Assembly: GCF_001659985.1 (NCBI RefSeq)
Contig: NZ_LYCS01000003.1
Location: 140,931-204,930, forward strand
DNA length: 64,000 nucleotides
Reading direction: 5' to 3'
DNA from: Oceanobacillus sp. Castelsardo
GTDB taxonomy: Bacteria; Bacillota; Bacilli; Bacillales; Amphibacillaceae
Under the pieces are notes generated by a model. It worked only from the letters and a program-made list of their open reading frames with translations. It was not told the origin of the DNA and searched no databases. Positions 8,719 to 17,166 of this stretch are shown here, in pieces; the first letter of the stretch is position 1, and the number at the start of each line of letters is the position of its first letter. The position numbers and the translations under genes were made by a program.

Positions 8719-9222
8719 TTAAAAACCAAACTTCTTCGCAAACTCTTTCGAACGATTTCTTCTTTCTTTACGTTGTACTGCGCGCTCCATAGCCGCTTCA
8801 TGTAGTGCTTTCTCTTGTTCTGTTTCTGGATAAACGGGTGGCACTAACCCAGGTTTTCCATTCTCGTCCAATGCAACAAAAGTTAAAAAAGCAGTGTTAC
8901 AAACTCTTTCTTCACTCGTTAAGACATTTTCTGTAATTACTTTCACAAAAATCTCCATCGACGTCCGATGTGCATATGTAACAAATGCCTCGATGGTAAT
9001 TGTCTGTCCTAGCGTTACTGGAGATAGGAAATCCACGGAATCCATTGATGCAGTTACCACATGTTTTCTTGCATGTTTTAATGCAGCGATAGATGAAACT
9101 TCATCAATATGTGCCAATAACTTCCCACCAAAAAGGGTTCCATGATTATTTGTATCTGGCGGAAGTACTAGCGATGTTTTTATTGCCCTTGATTCTGAAC
9201 AGGCTTTTGCTTTCAAATCCAT
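8719..9222 (-). CDS. Acyl-CoA thioesterase, hotdog fold (YkhA-like)
   Basis: A 167-residue cytosolic acyl-CoA hydrolase that releases free fatty acid and CoA. The hotdog-domain signature PPDTNNHGTLFGGKLLAHIDE holds the conserved N, H and G plus the acidic residue of this subgroup, followed by ASMDSVDFLSPV. A basic tail (RAVQRKERRNRSKEF) ends the protein, as in Bacillus homologues. It starts 15 bases after the cardiolipin synthase stop, so the two are probably co-transcribed in the order cls-thioesterase, which makes sense for membrane lipid turnover. Confidence 0.88.
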   Translation of the reverse strand: MDLKAKACSESRAIKTSLVLPPDTNNHGTLFGGKLLAHIDEVSSIAALKHARKHVVTASMDSVDFLSPVTLGQTITIEAFVTYAHRTSMEIFVKVITENVLTSEERVCNTAFLTFVALDENGKPGLVPPVYPETEQEKALHEAAMERAVQRKERRNRSKEFAKKFGF

Positions 9223-9236
9223 TTTTATAAATCCTC

Positions 9237-10679
9237 CTATAGTACTGGTGAGATTAAACGAGAAATCGACTCCTTAAATCGAATTCCTATCGTACGTTTA
9301 CTATATAGCTTTTCTGTCATCTGCGTAGATAATTTAATGTCGTGATTAAAGGCATCCACTAATTGCTTGGAGATTTCTTGGTCATAAATAAATGCATTCG
9401 CTTCAAAATTAAGTTGGAAACTTCGTACATCAATATTCGCTGTACCTACGGAGGCTATCTTTCCATCAACTACGATTGTCTTGGCATGGAGAAAACCATT
9501 TTGGTAAATATACACTTCCGCACCCGCAGTTAGTAATTCTCCAGAATAGGAAAGTGTTGCCCAATAAACGAATGGATGATCTGGTTTGTTCGGGATCATT
9601 AACCTAACCTTCACACCAGAAAACGCCGCAATTCTTAATGCATCCAAAAGACTATCGTCAGGAATAAAATACGGTGTTTGAATGTAAATATATTCCTTTG
9701 CTGATAAAATCATTTTAATATAGCCATACTTAATTTGTTCCAGTTCGGAATCTGGGCCACTCGAAACAATTTGCATTCCTACATTGCCGCTAGATAATGC
9801 ATTATAATAACGTTCATCATATAAAATATCTTGTCTTGACGCATGATTCCAATCTAATACAAATCTTGTTTGCATACTATTAACCGCATGCCCTTTAACT
9901 CGTAAATGGGTATCACGCCAATAACCAAATTTTTTCTTTTTCCCAAGGTATTCATCACCAATATTAAATCCACCAATATAGCCTATCTTCCCATCAATAA
10001 TGGCTAATTTCCGATGGTTTCGGTAATTAATTTCTAAATTTATTTTAAAGAAGGTAGAAGGGAAAAATGCTTCAATCTGAACCCCTTCCTTCCGAAGCTT
10101 CTGAAGGAATTTTTTACTTAATGAACGAGACCCCATATCGTCATATAGTAGACGTACTTCTACTCCTTGCTTTGCTTTCTTTATTAATGTTCTAGCAATT
10201 CTTTGTCCCAGCTCGTCATTACGTAATATATAATATTGGAGATGGATGTGATCTTCTGCTCGCTCCAAATCTGCTATTAATGATTCAAACTTTTCTTTTC
10301 CATCTGTGAAAATTTGAATATCATTGTCCTGGGTAAAAACTGCCTCATCGTTTCTTAGATGTAAGTAGACAATATCGGAATACTCCTGCATCTCTGGATT
10401 ATTAAACCGAAACTGATAGTTATGAAAAACCTCCATCTGATCTTTTACATTCTTCTTGAATTCTACCCAAGTTTTTCTATCCCAAGTAAAAATCCGCTTA
10501 CGATATAAGGAACGGCCAAAAACTAAATATAGAGCAAAGCCTAAAATCGGAATAAATAACAATACCATTAACCAAGCCCAAGTCGAAGGTGGATTTTTCC
10601 TTTCAAGAAATACAATAGAAATACCTAATATAATGTTCATTATGATGATAAATCCAAATAACGATGTCAGTATTCCCAT
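9237..10679 (-). CDS. cls: Cardiolipin synthase (phospholipase D family)
   Basis: A 480-residue membrane enzyme that joins two phosphatidylglycerols into cardiolipin plus glycerol. Two hydrophobic N-terminal segments (about 5-55) anchor it. The two HKD catalytic motifs are complete: NYRNHRKLAIIDGKIGYIGG near residue 220 and FLHAKTIVVDGKIASVGTAN near 400. The length matches bacterial Cls (about 480-510). Bacilli often carry several cls paralogues, so whether this is the main synthase is unknown. It is the first gene of a likely two-gene operon with the thioesterase. Confidence 0.93.
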   Translation of the reverse strand: MGILTSLFGFIIIMNIILGISIVFLERKNPPSTWAWLMVLLFIPILGFALYLVFGRSLYRKRIFTWDRKTWVEFKKNVKDQMEVFHNYQFRFNNPEMQEYSDIVYLHLRNDEAVFTQDNDIQIFTDGKEKFESLIADLERAEDHIHLQYYILRNDELGQRIARTLIKKAKQGVEVRLLYDDMGSRSLSKKFLQKLRKEGVQIEAFFPSTFFKINLEINYRNHRKLAIIDGKIGYIGGFNIGDEYLGKKKKFGYWRDTHLRVKGHAVNSMQTRFVLDWNHASRQDILYDERYYNALSSGNVGMQIVSSGPDSELEQIKYGYIKMILSAKEYIYIQTPYFIPDDSLLDALRIAAFSGVKVRLMIPNKPDHPFVYWATLSYSGELLTAGAEVYIYQNGFLHAKTIVVDGKIASVGTANIDVRSFQLNFEANAFIYDQEISKQLVDAFNHDIKLSTQMTEKLYSKRTIGIRFKESISRLISPVL

Positions 10680-10816
10680 TGTTTCTCCCCCATCCTTTAG
10701 GAATAATATACCAATATTATACTTTCTTTTCCCATTTTTAACTAACTTTTATATCCTTTATGAACTATGTATTAAAGTTTAGTATTCCATTGAAATTGTT
10801 TCATATTCCATATAAG

Positions 10817-10864
10817 CATCCGCATTCCGAATCCCTTTCTTTTTTTTGATCCGAAATGCGGATG
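10817..10864. terminator. Inverted repeat between minus-strand genes, possible terminator
   Basis: CATCCGCATT at 10817-10826 pairs with AATGCGGATG at 10855-10864, around a loop rich in T on the plus strand. It lies 8 bases after the methionine gamma-lyase stop. It lacks a T run on the minus strand after the stem, so it may instead slow transcription or protect the 3' end. Confidence 0.4.
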
Positions 10865-10871
10865 AAAAAAG

Positions 10872-12059
10872 CTATTCCAACTGATCCAATGCTTGTTTTA
10901 AATCTTCCCAAATATCTTGCCAAGCTTCTAATCCAACCGATAATCGAATGAGTTGATCTGTAATTCCCATCTTTTCGCGAGATTCCTTAGGTACTACTGC
11001 ATGGGTCATCGTTGCTGGATGCTGGATAAGTGTTTCCGCATCACCTAGACTAACTGCAATTTTTATAACCGATAAACTATTAAGGAACTGTTGTGCTTCC
11101 TTTTTGTTCCCCTTTATTTCAAAGGAAACCATCCCTCCGCCTTTTTTCATTTGCTTCTTACCAATGTTAAAGTCAGGATTCATCGTCTCATGGGGATAAA
11201 ATACTTTATCCACTTTCGGATGACTTTTGAGCTGTTCCATTATTTTTTCTGCATTTTCGCAATGACGATCCATACGTAAAGGGAGTGTTTTTAGACCGCG
11301 AATTAAGAGCCAAGCATCAAATGGAGACATAACCCCACCAATATCCTTTAATGTAGTTAATGCAACTTTATCAAGAAATTCCTTCTTGCCAACTACTAGA
11401 CCCGCTATTACATCCCCATGGCCTCCAATATATTTCGTTGCACTATGGATGACAATATCACAGCCTAGATCAAGGGGTTTCTGCAAATAAGGAGTCGAAA
11501 AAGTGTTATCAACAACTACAGGAATATCCAATTCTTTAGCAACCTTTGAAACCATTTCCAAATCTACTAAACGCATTGTTGGATTAATTGGAGTTTCAAT
11601 ATAAATAACTGCTGTTTCCGGTTTTATTTTGGAGCGGATCTCTTCTTCAGTATCCATACTAGAAAAGTCAACTTCGATGTTATACTTTTCTTTCATCATA
11701 GCTAAAAGACCAAAAGTACAACCATATAAACCCGAGGAGCATAAAACATGGTCATTTGCTTTTGTTAAGGCGATTAATATAGCCGAAACTGCTGCCATTC
11801 CCGAACCAAATGCTAAACCTCGCTCTCCATTTTCTAATGTAGCTATCTTTTTTTCCAAAATCGTTACAGTAGGATTACCTAACCTGGAATATATATACCC
11901 TTCCTCTTCCCCAGAAAAACGCCGCTCCCCTTGTTCTGCCGAATCGAATGTGAACGTAGAGGTTTGAAAAATTGGTGGTGCCAAGCTTCCTAACATTTCT
12001 TTATCATCATAACCATCGTGAATAATAGCTGTTTCCATATGTTTATATTTCTTTCCCAT
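10872..12059 (-). CDS. Methionine gamma-lyase (PLP-dependent, Cys/Met metabolism family)
   Basis: A 395-residue PLP enzyme predicted to split L-methionine into methanethiol, 2-oxobutyrate and ammonia. The PLP lysine lies in HSATKYIGGHGD, the phosphate-binding SGMAA is present, and YSRLGNPT is the family signature. The active-site cysteine that distinguishes methionine gamma-lyases from cystathionine enzymes is present in SSGLYGCTFGLL. A cystathionine gamma-lyase remains possible. It is divergent from rarD with a 13-bp inverted repeat between them, and near a SAM-riboswitch-controlled sulfhydrylase, which fits methionine turnover. Confidence 0.85.
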   Translation of the reverse strand: MGKKYKHMETAIIHDGYDDKEMLGSLAPPIFQTSTFTFDSAEQGERRFSGEEEGYIYSRLGNPTVTILEKKIATLENGERGLAFGSGMAAVSAILIALTKANDHVLCSSGLYGCTFGLLAMMKEKYNIEVDFSSMDTEEEIRSKIKPETAVIYIETPINPTMRLVDLEMVSKVAKELDIPVVVDNTFSTPYLQKPLDLGCDIVIHSATKYIGGHGDVIAGLVVGKKEFLDKVALTTLKDIGGVMSPFDAWLLIRGLKTLPLRMDRHCENAEKIMEQLKSHPKVDKVFYPHETMNPDFNIGKKQMKKGGGMVSFEIKGNKKEAQQFLNSLSVIKIAVSLGDAETLIQHPATMTHAVVPKESREKMGITDQLIRLSVGLEAWQDIWEDLKQALDQLE

Positions 12060-12119
12060 CCACTCTCATCCCCTTTCCCATAGTTATATATATGCATTGA
12101 CCTAGGTAACATTGAATGA

Positions 12120-12197
12120 GTAAAAATTCACTATTTTAAGCAGGTCTATTGCTAAATTTTGGGTTTGGAACTACAATACATTTAAGTGAATTTTTAC
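12120..12197. promoter_or_regulatory. Pair of 13-bp inverted arms in the divergent mgl-rarD promoter region
   Basis: GTAAAAATTCACT (12120-12132) and AGTGAATTTTTAC (12185-12197) are perfect reverse complements 52 bases apart, between two divergent genes. The arms are too far apart for a simple terminator. They look like two operator half-sites or two binding sites that could be looped together. Confidence 0.5.
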
Positions 12198-12223
12198 AAT
12201 AATAAATATTTAGGCGGTGTGAA

Positions 12224-13144
12224 ATGAATAATCAAGAAAAGACAGGAATGATGAATACCGCAATCGCCTACTTGTTATGGGGATTAATCCCTCTCTACTG
12301 GAGGGCATTAGATCATGTGCCTTCCGGGGAAATTTTAGCCCAACGAATTTTATGGTCTTTTGTATTTATGATTCTCCTTATCCTATTCGTAGGAAAGTGG
12401 AACCCTTTCATGAAAACATGCAAGGAAATTTTACATAACAAAAAAGGTTTATTTCGTATTACATTAGCCACGCTCTTTATTAGCGTGAACTGGCTTGTAT
12501 TTATTTGGGCAGTAAATGGAGAGAATGTCGTTCAAGTTAGTCTTGGATATTATATTAATCCACTTATTAGTATTTTATTAGGGATCATCGTGCTCAAGGA
12601 AAAATCATCAACTAGTCAGAATGTCTCCTTTATCCTTGCTAGTATTGGTGTTCTATACTTAACGTTTAGCCTTGGAGTATTCCCCTGGGTTTCCCTCGTT
12701 TTGGCAGTAACCTTTGCATTTTATGGATTATTAAAAAAGAAAATGAATTTAAACGCTATGTTCGGACTTGCAATTGAGACCGCAATTATAACCCCAATTG
12801 CACTCATTTACATTAGCTTTTTACCACAACATCATTTTCAAATGGGGAATGCTTTAACCACGACAAATTGGTTATTCATTGGGGCTGGCGTTGTAACAGC
12901 CATTCCGCTTCTCTTATTCGGTAGTGGAGCAAAGTATATCCCTCTAGCAATGGTCGGAATTTTACAATATATTGCTCCAACACTTATGTTAATGATGGGA
13001 GTATTTTTGTTTAATGAGGAATTTACTTTTTCCCACCTTATCGCCTTTTTATTTATTTGGTCCGCTTTAGTTATTTATATGGGTTCCCATATGAAGCCTT
13101 CGAAAAAGAGGCATAAGCCTGGAAAAGTAAAACAAGTACAATAA
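12224..13144 (+). CDS. rarD: RarD-type EamA/DMT-superfamily permease
   Basis: A 306-residue membrane protein with ten predicted helices in two EamA repeats. The opening YLLWGLIPLYWRALDHVPSGEILAQRILWS is characteristic of RarD proteins, as is the INWAVNGENVVQVSLGYYINPL-like region after helix 3. It moves an unknown small metabolite, probably outward. The C-terminus is a basic cytoplasmic tail. It is divergent from methionine gamma-lyase, and the shared intergenic inverted repeat suggests joint control, which would fit export of an amino-acid-derived compound, but this is inference. Confidence 0.88.
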   Translation: MNNQEKTGMMNTAIAYLLWGLIPLYWRALDHVPSGEILAQRILWSFVFMILLILFVGKWNPFMKTCKEILHNKKGLFRITLATLFISVNWLVFIWAVNGENVVQVSLGYYINPLISILLGIIVLKEKSSTSQNVSFILASIGVLYLTFSLGVFPWVSLVLAVTFAFYGLLKKKMNLNAMFGLAIETAIITPIALIYISFLPQHHFQMGNALTTTNWLFIGAGVVTAIPLLLFGSGAKYIPLAMVGILQYIAPTLMLMMGVFLFNEEFTFSHLIAFLFIWSALVIYMGSHMKPSKKRHKPGKVKQVQ

Positions 13145-13188
13145 TCAGAATAACAGCTATTTAAAATTATTTATTTTTTCAAAATGTG

Positions 13189-13217
13189 TTGACAAATACA
13201 ATTCTGACTATTATACT
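13189..13217 (+). promoter_or_regulatory. Sigma-A promoter of the SAM riboswitch transcript
   Basis: A perfect -35 TTGACA (13189-13194) and a -10 TATACT (13212-13217) are separated by 17 bases. Transcription would begin near 13224, just before the riboswitch. Confidence 0.85.
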
Positions 13218-13235
13218 AAGCATTAATCAATGAAT

Positions 13236-13354
13236 CTCTTATCAAGAGCGGTGGAGGGAATAGGCCCTTTGAAGCCCGGCAACCTAAAAGTGAGGAATAC
13301 TTACTTTTCTACGGTGCCAAATCCTACAGGTCACATGATCTGGAAGATAAGAGG
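13236..13354 (+). promoter_or_regulatory. SAM-I (S-box) riboswitch aptamer
   Basis: All S-box landmarks are present in order: P1 5' strand CTCTTATCAAGAGCGGTGGA, then GGGAATAGGCCC, GAAGCCCGGCAACC, GGTGCCAAATCCTAC and the P1 3' strand GATAAGAG. Binding of S-adenosylmethionine should stabilise P1 and allow the terminator at 13380-13409 to form, switching off the sulfhydrylase when methionine/SAM is plentiful. Confidence 0.97.
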
Positions 13355-13379
13355 AGGACCGGCTATTTGTATAAATAGA

Positions 13380-13409
13380 AGCCCTCTTCTTAGGAAGAGG
13401 GCTTTTTTT
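13380..13409 (+). terminator. SAM riboswitch expression-platform terminator
   Basis: AGCCCTCTTC pairs with GAAGAGGGCT and is followed by seven T. It lies between the S-box aptamer and the start of the sulfhydrylase gene. Confidence 0.93.
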
Positions 13410-13480
13410 CATCTCTTCTTCCCCAGATTTGGAATAGAAAAAATACAAATCAAACATTTAATTTCAAGGAGGAATTATCT

Positions 13481-15166
13481 ATGTCTAATTTCGATTTACA
13501 AAATCCTGAAACACTATTACTTCATGCAGGTCAAGAGGTGGATCCAACAACTGGCTCACGTGCAGTTCCAATCTATCAAACTACTTCTTATGTTTTCCGT
13601 GATACAGAGCATGCGCAAAATCTATTCGGATTAGCGGAGCCAGGTAATATTTACTCTCGAATTATGAATCCAACATTAGATGCGTTTGAACAACGTATTG
13701 CTGCATTAGAAGATGGCGTTGGTGCCCTATCCCTATCATCAGGAATGGCGGCTATTACAATGGCTATTTTGAATATTGCAGGAGCTGGGGACGAGATTGT
13801 GGCAGACAGCAATTTATATGGTGGTACATATAATCTATTTGCTAATACTCTTCCACGATATGGTATTACAGTTAAATTTGTGGATGGAACTAACCCAGAA
13901 GCTGTAAGAGCTGCTATTAATGAAAAAACAAAAGCAGTTTTTGGTGAAATTATTACCAACCCTAGTCTACAAGTATTTGATGTAGAAACCATCGCGGAAA
14001 TTGCTCATGAAAATGGAATTCCATTAATTATTGATAATACATTTGCAACACCATATGTAACGAAGCCAATTTCATGGGGGGCAGATATCGTTGTACATTC
14101 TGCAACAAAATGGATTGGTGGTCATGGAACTACAATTGGTGGAGTCGTTGTAGATGGTGGACGTTTTGACTGGGGTAATGGAAAATTCCCAGGATTTACA
14201 GAACCAGATGAAAGCTACAATGGTATCAAATATGCTGAGCTTGGACCTGCAGCATTTATTACTAAATTACGTGTCCAATTATTGCGTGATATCGGTGCAT
14301 GCTTAAGTCCACAAAGCGCTTTCCTATTTTTACAAGGTCTAGAAACATTGCATTTACGTATTAAAAAACATACAGAAAATGCTCAAGTAGTTGCAGAATT
14401 CCTTAACAATCATTCAGCTGTTGAATGGGTAAACTACCCAGGACTTGAAAGTCACGCTTCTAATGAAAAAGCGAAGAAATACTTGAAGGATAGCTTTGGT
14501 TCCATCATTACGTTTGGTATTAAAGGTGGACGTGAAGCAGGAAGAAAACTTATTGATAATATTAAACTATTGTCCCACGTTGCAAACGTTGGCGATGCGA
14601 AATCACTAATTATCCATCCGGCTTCTACTACTCACCAACAATTAAGTGCTGAGGACTTGAAGAAGAGCGGTACAACCGAAGAACTTGTTCGTCTATCTAT
14701 TGGCCTTGAATCAACAGATGACATCTTAAAAGACCTGGATCAAGCCATTGCAAAAGCTACTGGAGTATCCCCAGTAATTAAAGAGACAGAAGAGGATGCA
14801 ATTAAATGGTTACTTTCTTCCCCATTTGACCGTAATGGTGGAATTAGAAAGAAAGTAATCGCAACAACTGTATCTAACAGTGAAGCAGCGATAAAATTAC
14901 AAAAACTCGGATTTCAAATTATTCCTATTAACAACTTAACAGAGATTCCAAATGAAGTAGACGCTGTATGGGTTAAAGGCGCATCCTTATCAGCTTCTTC
15001 CATTGAAGAACTTGCGAATAAACAAGTGAAAATTCTTTGGATTGAAGATGCAGGATCATTTGATTCCACTAAAAAAGCAAATGGCATTACTGTAGTAACT
15101 GGTAAAAATCCGTACGATGAAGTAAATCGTTTAAGAGGAAATGTAGCAGGAGCGGCTCTTGTTTAA
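13481..15166 (+). CDS. O-acetylhomoserine sulfhydrylase (homocysteine synthase) with C-terminal extension
   Basis: A PLP enzyme making homocysteine from O-acetylhomoserine and sulfide, in direct-sulfhydrylation methionine biosynthesis. Residues 1-430 are a complete family member: opening [24 protein letters not shown] lysine in [12 protein letters not shown], and the long insertion [20 protein letters not shown] typical of this enzyme rather than cystathionine synthase. The usual length is about 430, but this protein has 561 residues. The extra 130 (from about EEDAIKWLL) look like a small Rossmann-type domain ([22 protein letters not shown] then IIPINN), resembling CoA_binding_2. Its role is unknown. 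Control is by the SAM riboswitch. The ribosome site is AAGGAGG. Confidence 0.93.
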   Translation: MSNFDLQNPETLLLHAGQEVDPTTGSRAVPIYQTTSYVFRDTEHAQNLFGLAEPGNIYSRIMNPTLDAFEQRIAALEDGVGALSLSSGMAAITMAILNIAGAGDEIVADSNLYGGTYNLFANTLPRYGITVKFVDGTNPEAVRAAINEKTKAVFGEIITNPSLQVFDVETIAEIAHENGIPLIIDNTFATPYVTKPISWGADIVVHSATKWIGGHGTTIGGVVVDGGRFDWGNGKFPGFTEPDESYNGIKYAELGPAAFITKLRVQLLRDIGACLSPQSAFLFLQGLETLHLRIKKHTENAQVVAEFLNNHSAVEWVNYPGLESHASNEKAKKYLKDSFGSIITFGIKGGREAGRKLIDNIKLLSHVANVGDAKSLIIHPASTTHQQLSAEDLKKSGTTEELVRLSIGLESTDDILKDLDQAIAKATGVSPVIKETEEDAIKWLLSSPFDRNGGIRKKVIATTVSNSEAAIKLQKLGFQIIPINNLTEIPNEVDAVWVKGASLSASSIEELANKQVKILWIEDAGSFDSTKKANGITVVTGKNPYDEVNRLRGNVAGAALV

Positions 15167-15177
15167 TACAAGATAGC

Positions 15178-15318
15178 TCACCATAATGAAGACTTGGTTC
15201 AGGCGGGGTTTTAACTCCACCTGAAACCTTAGTCGCCCTTATTTCGAAGCTTGGCGGCACTTATCTCCCACCTGTAGAGGCGGGAGTTTTAGTAACGCGG
15301 CGTAGATAAACATCACAT
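15178..15318 (-). other. Unexplained segment with two similar hairpins
   Basis: Two hairpins lie about 60 bases apart: TTCAGGCGG/CCACCTGAA (15198-15225) and CTCCCACCT/AGGCGGGAG (about 15265-15286). In each the one mismatch on the plus strand becomes a G-U pair on the minus strand, so a minus-strand RNA would fold better. Between them lies CTTAGTCGCCC...GGCGGCACTTATC. No ORF fits. It could be a dispersed repeat or the remnant of a noncoding transposon end. Confidence 0.4.
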
Positions 15319-15326
15319 AAAGGCAC

Positions 15327-15374
15327 AACAAAAATAACAGAGCATATCAACTGATATGCTCTGTTATTTTTGTT
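15327..15374. terminator. Very stable bidirectional terminator
   Basis: A perfect 23-bp stem with a 2-base loop (arms 15327-15349 and 15352-15374). The outer part is A-rich on the left and T-rich on the right, so it can terminate transcription from either side. It closes off the sulfhydrylase transcript before the repeat array. Confidence 0.85.
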
Positions 15375-15448
15375 TTATTTTGGGGTATTTAGCAAATATA
15401 TGTAGAATGACGTGGAATTATATAATACTGGTCTGTTTTTTCCACTTA

Positions 15449-15689
15449 ACTCTGCTCTCGGTTGAGTTCACACTATTTACTGCAATAGTATGCCGTGACG
15501 AAGCTGCTCTCGGTCGAGTTCACACTATTTACTGCAATAGTATGCCGTGACAGTGCCTCTCTCGGTCGAGTTCACACTATTTCCCGTAATAGTATGCCGT
15601 GACAGTGCCTCTCTCGGTTGAGTTCATGCTAATTTCCGCAATAGTATGCCGTGACAGACACCCTCACGGTCGAGTTCATGTTATTTTCC
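15449..15689. repeat. Tandem array with a 52-bp period, left part (split by an IS)
   Basis: The anchor CAATAGTATGCCGTGA recurs at 15483, 15535, 15587 (variant) and 15639, exactly 52 bases apart. Each unit contains ACTATT and AATAGT around a 6-base loop, and the spacer CTCTCGGTCGAGTTCA. The next unit is cut by the IS256-family element. Joining 15689 to 17273 restores the 52-base phase. Confidence 0.92.
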
Positions 15690-15763
15690 AGTCAAGTCCA
15701 TATTTGTGTGTAAAAGTACATTTCCGACCAAAATATTATTAAAGTGAAATCTAAGTACCAGAT

Positions 15764-15967
15764 CAAGCCACAGCTATGCTGCTTGCCGTTGACTGTAGCG
15801 CCCGATTCTTAGTATTTGCTGGAAGGGGACGGGGCCCCGCCAGCAGATGCTTAGAATCGATTTATCCGTGTTACAATTTAGAGAAGGATGCCCCGTAAAG
15901 GGTGTTTTTTAGCCATCCTTTGACAGCACCACTAACACGGATAAAAGTAAAGTCAATGGTGGCGTTA
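15764..15967 (+). ncRNA. Candidate structured RNA inside the IS256 element, opposite to the transposase
   Basis: This noncoding segment folds as a branched structure. A closing stem CCGTTGACT (15786-15794)/AGTCAATGG (15951-15959) encloses two long hairpins: a 19-bp one (15804-15822 with 15840-15858, one mismatch) and a perfect 13-bp one (15861-15873 with 15933-15945) that contains the inner stem AAGGATG/CATCCTT. TAGCGCC (15796-15802) could also pair with GGCGTTA (15961-15967) as a pseudoknot. All imperfect pairs but one are G-U on the plus strand and would be A-C mismatches on the minus strand, so the plus-strand RNA is favoured. Within it ATGCCC/GGGTGT followed by TTTTT looks like an alternative terminator. 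No known RNA family was recognised and transcription is not shown. Confidence 0.5.
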
Positions 15968-15981
15968 TTCGAGTAAAGCTC

Positions 15982-17166
15982 CTAATCGTCTTCGTATTTG
16001 TCATAATTCTTAAAGTATTGTTTATTCTCCCAATCCTTATCAATGTTCATAAGTACAGAACCGATTATTCGAATAGCTGATTGATCATTTGGAAAGATAG
16101 AAATTACCTTTTCTCTTCTGCGTATTTCCCTATTTACACGTTCTAACATATTAGTAGTTCTCAAATGTTTATGATATTTTAGTGGGTGGGCATGGTATTG
16201 CATCACATCTTCAAACCCTGAATCTAACAATTTTATCGCCTTTTCAAGGCTTTTTGTATTTTGGTATTTATCCATAAAACGTTCCTTTAGTTCATTGGCA
16301 TGCTTACGTTTGGATGTTCTGAAAATAGCCTTAAGATCATCCTTGACTTCTTCCATATTCTTTTTAGGCATCGTATCAATGATATTTCGTAAAAAATGAA
16401 CTGCACATCTTTGCCAAGAAGTACCTAAAAATGTTTGTTTAATAGCTTTAACTAAACCAGCATGAGCATCAGAGATAATCATTTTTGGTGAATGAATACC
16501 ACGAGATTTTAGGTACTCGAAAAAGCTAGACCAGCATTCCTTAGATTCTTTATGATCAATTTTCAAGCCAATGATTTCCCTGTACCCTCTTTCATTTACA
16601 CCACAAGCAATATAAACCCCTTTGGAAACCACACGCCTACCTTCTCGAACCTTGATATACATAGCATCTACGTAAATATAGGGGTAGTAATAGACATTCA
16701 GTGGTCGACTTTTCCACTCATTAACAATTGGATCCAGTGCCTTCGTAATTTCTGACACAAAGGACTTCGAAACTTTCTTTCCACACAACTCCTCTACGAT
16801 ATTAGATACTTTACGCGTTGAGACGCCATTAATAACCATCTCCATCATGGATATGATTAATGCCTGGTCATATCGCTCGTATCTCTTAAAGGCTGTCGGT
16901 GAAAATTCCCCATCTCTCGTACGAGGGACTTTTAATTTAAGTGAGCCAGCACCTGTGATTAACTCACGTTCATAGTAACCATTCCGATACCCTTTGCGAT
17001 TACTAGTTCTTTCATGAGAGAGAGCATTAATATATTCGTCCCTTTCCTTTTCCATTAATGAATTCAAAATTAAGGCCAGGGAAGATTTTACAGGGGATTC
17101 TAGAGAACTATTTTCAACTTTCTCTTTTAGGTCTTCCAAATTTATAGTAATATTAATCTGGGTCAT
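15982..17166 (-). CDS. IS256-family (Mutator-type) transposase
   Basis: A 394-residue DDE transposase of standard IS256 length. The catalytic acids are visible: D in YYPYIYVDAMYIK, D in PKMIISDAHAGLVKAI, with the C/H block SWQRCAVHFLRNI after it, and E in LRTTNMLERVNREIRRR. The N-terminus SLMEKERDEYINA and the NRKGYRNGYYER block are also typical. No stop or frameshift is present, so the enzyme is probably active. The ATG has a GGAGG site. The stop lies about 290 bp from the element's left end, which is unusually far. Confidence 0.96.
   Translation of the reverse strand: MTQINITINLEDLKEKVENSSLESPVKSSLALILNSLMEKERDEYINALSHERTSNRKGYRNGYYERELITGAGSLKLKVPRTRDGEFSPTAFKRYERYDQALIISMMEMVINGVSTRKVSNIVEELCGKKVSKSFVSEITKALDPIVNEWKSRPLNVYYYPYIYVDAMYIKVREGRRVVSKGVYIACGVNERGYREIIGLKIDHKESKECWSSFFEYLKSRGIHSPKMIISDAHAGLVKAIKQTFLGTSWQRCAVHFLRNIIDTMPKKNMEEVKDDLKAIFRTSKRKHANELKERFMDKYQNTKSLEKAIKLLDSGFEDVMQYHAHPLKYHKHLRTTNMLERVNREIRRREKVISIFPNDQSAIRIIGSVLMNIDKDWENKQYFKNYDKYEDD

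Noticed and set aside
13230-13634. 134-residue plus-strand ORF
   Set aside because: It runs through the SAM riboswitch and its terminator and overlaps the true sulfhydrylase start in another frame.
15690-15981. Group I intron, HEARO-type RNA or TnpB guide RNA
   Set aside because: No intron core, no IscB/TnpB gene and no recognisable landmark of these RNAs was found; kept as an unnamed structured segment.
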